This document shows, one piece after another, positions 4,775 through 5,823 of a stretch of DNA of 5,823 nucleotides (within the stretch, counting starts at the first letter, position 1; every line of letters starts with the position of its first letter). The notes under the pieces were generated by a model. The model was not told the DNA's origin. It searched no databases and worked only from the letters and a program-made list of their open reading frames with translations. This DNA comes from Gp6-AA40 sp050742535 (GTDB taxonomy: Bacteria > Acidobacteriota > Vicinamibacteria > Vicinamibacterales > UBA2999). The translations under genes were made by a program, and so were the position numbers. The DNA is taken from the NCBI GenBank assembly GCA_050742535.1, contig JBOGIQ010000365.1:1-5823 (forward strand). Direction: 5' to 3'.

Positions 4775-5823
4775 ATGGGTGCATCCGTTCTCCGCCGTGG
4801 CGATGTGGTGCGAATCCGCGACGAACGATGGACCGTCGCGGAGACATTGCCGTACGACACCGCCACAGTCCTCACGGTCGTCGGCAGCGACCGAACGAAT
4901 CGGGGCAGCCGTGCGCGCTACCTCCTCCCCTTCGAGCCGTTCGAACGTCTGCCTTCCATCAACACCACGCGAGTCGTCTCCCGGCGACGCTGGCGGCATC
5001 TGGCCCGAACGGCGCTCGCAGACGCCACGCCTGCACTCGACTCGCTGCGCGCGGCGGTCAGAGCCGACGTCACCGTCCTCCCCTATCAGCTCGAACCGGC
5101 ATTGGCTGTCGCCGGCGGACAGACGACGCGCATTCTGATCGCGGACGACGTGGGCCTGGGAAAGACAATCCAGGCCGGGCTGATCATCTCGGAAACGCTG
5201 GCGCGGCGGGGTGATGCGCATGTGCTGGTGCTCTGCCCGGCCGGGCTGCGCGAGCAGTGGCAGGACGAGCTGAGCGGACGGTTTCACGTGGCCCCGATGG
5301 TGCTCGATTCGGCAGCCCTTCGGCGTCTGCCGCTCGTCGACGGCAACCCGTGGGCCGCGCATTCGCTGGTGCTGACGTCCACGGACTACATCAAGCGCCC
5401 CGAAGTCATCCGCGCCCTCGAACCGGTGGTGTGGGACCTGCTCGTCGTGGACGAGGCGCATGGCATCGCGGGGGCGACGGGACGCCATGAGGCGGCCGCG
5501 CTGCTGGCGCGACGCGCTCGCGTGGTTGTCATGCTTTCGGCGACGCCACATTCCGGCGACGAGGCAGCGTTTGCGCGGCTCACATCCGTCGGCGATCTGG
5601 AAAACTCGTTTCCGCTCTGCGTCTTCCGCCGGACGCGCGCCGATGTGTCCATTTCGGCCACGAGGCGCACGCGGTGGCTGCGCGTCCGGCCGTCACACGT
5701 CGAGGGCCAGATGCATCGTGCCTTGATGGCGTACGTGCGCCGCGTCTGGCGGAAACCCGCATTCGCCGCCGCCCGACTCGCAATGATCATCCTGACGCGC
5801 CGGGCCTGCAGCAGCGCCTCCTC
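4775..5823 (+). CDS. SNF2/DEAH-type helicase, 5' part (runs off the window)
   Basis: Seen: 349 residues, open at the window end. The N-terminal about 60 residues (GDVVRIRDERWTV at 9-21, ARYLLPFEPF at 47-56) look like a small barrel-type accessory domain. RecA-like domain 1 follows: Q-motif-like LPYQLEPAL (102-110), Walker A DDVGLGKT (124-131), motif Ia LVLCPAGLREQW (151-162), TSTDYIKRP (201-209), motif II DEAH (226-229), motif III LSATPHSGD (254-262), and FRRTRADV (284-291), similar to the L-R-R-x-K-x-D-V block of SNF2 proteins. The second RecA domain would lie beyond the window. Known of the family: SNF2/RapA-like ATPases move along double-stranded DNA or remodel protein-DNA complexes; a related protein, DrmD, is part of DISARM phage defence. 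Assignment to either role is not possible here. ATG at 4775 is the first ATG, GTG or TTG after the in-frame TGA at 4640; no clear Shine-Dalgarno. The full protein is probably more than twice this length (inference). Confidence 0.9.
   Translation, partial: MGASVLRRGDVVRIRDERWTVAETLPYDTATVLTVVGSDRTNRGSRARYLLPFEPFERLPSINTTRVVSRRRWRHLARTALADATPALDSLRAAVRADVTVLPYQLEPALAVAGGQTTRILIADDVGLGKTIQAGLIISETLARRGDAHVLVLCPAGLREQWQDELSGRFHVAPMVLDSAALRRLPLVDGNPWAAHSLVLTSTDYIKRPEVIRALEPVVWDLLVVDEAHGIAGATGRHEAAALLARRARVVVMLSATPHSGDEAAFARLTSVGDLENSFPLCVFRRTRADVSISATRRTRWLRVRPSHVEGQMHRALMAYVRRVWRKPAFAAARLAMIILTRRACSSAS

Noticed and set aside
4640..4775. Frameshift or read-through fusion of the Smr and helicase genes, which share one frame
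   Set aside because: The Smr domain ends naturally before the TGA, the 44 codons between have no domain character, and the helicase has a sensible N-terminus at its own ATG.
4661..5551. 296-residue open frame on the - strand opposite the helicase gene
   Set aside because: It contains no recognisable domain and has the Arg/His-rich composition typical of antisense frames in GC-rich genes. The + strand frame carries an ordered set of helicase motifs.
4775..5823. Calling a DISARM system
   Set aside because: Only one partial SNF2-type ATPase is present. No methyltransferase, DrmA, DrmB or DrmC is visible, so the evidence does not reach a system call.

Overview
This is a GC-rich bacterial window (about 53-75 % G+C in the 60-base lines I counted by hand) with dense coding and short gaps. 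Six protein genes are supported. Five run on the + strand and one, an HU-type DNA-binding protein, runs on the - strand. The helicase and HU sequences and the high G+C resemble genes I associate with Acidobacteriota (perhaps the Vicinamibacteria side), but this is recall-based and the phylum is only a guess.

Left block (1-3305): a family 5 ABC-type solute-binding lipoprotein is followed, with a 4-base overlap, by a membrane histidine kinase with an extracytoplasmic Cache-type sensor, HAMP, dimerisation and ATPase domains. No permease, ATPase or response regulator is visible. The simplest reading is that a periplasmic binding protein and a sensor kinase are made together, either for sensing a bound ligand or as part of a longer operon that continues upstream.

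Middle (3306-4012): the kinase and HU genes converge. The space between their stop codons holds a degenerate 7-base repeat with a hairpin and a palindrome, then a clear intrinsic terminator that serves HU. HU has its own promoter (TTGACA, 17-base spacer, TAGCAT), so it looks like a complete single-gene transcription unit.

Right block (4013-5823): queF (last step of preQ1 synthesis for tRNA queuosine) starts so close to an extended -10 element that its mRNA may be leaderless. A small stand-alone Smr-domain protein follows after 9 bases. After a 132-base gap comes the 5' part of a large SNF2/DEAH-type helicase, open to the window end. The helicase reading frame is in phase with the Smr frame and carries the P-loop, DEAH and SAT motifs.

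I see no tRNA, rRNA, CRISPR array, insertion sequence or attachment site. I found no clear previously undescribed system. The best leads are the binding-protein/kinase pair, the leaderless queF promoter and the uncharacterised helicase.
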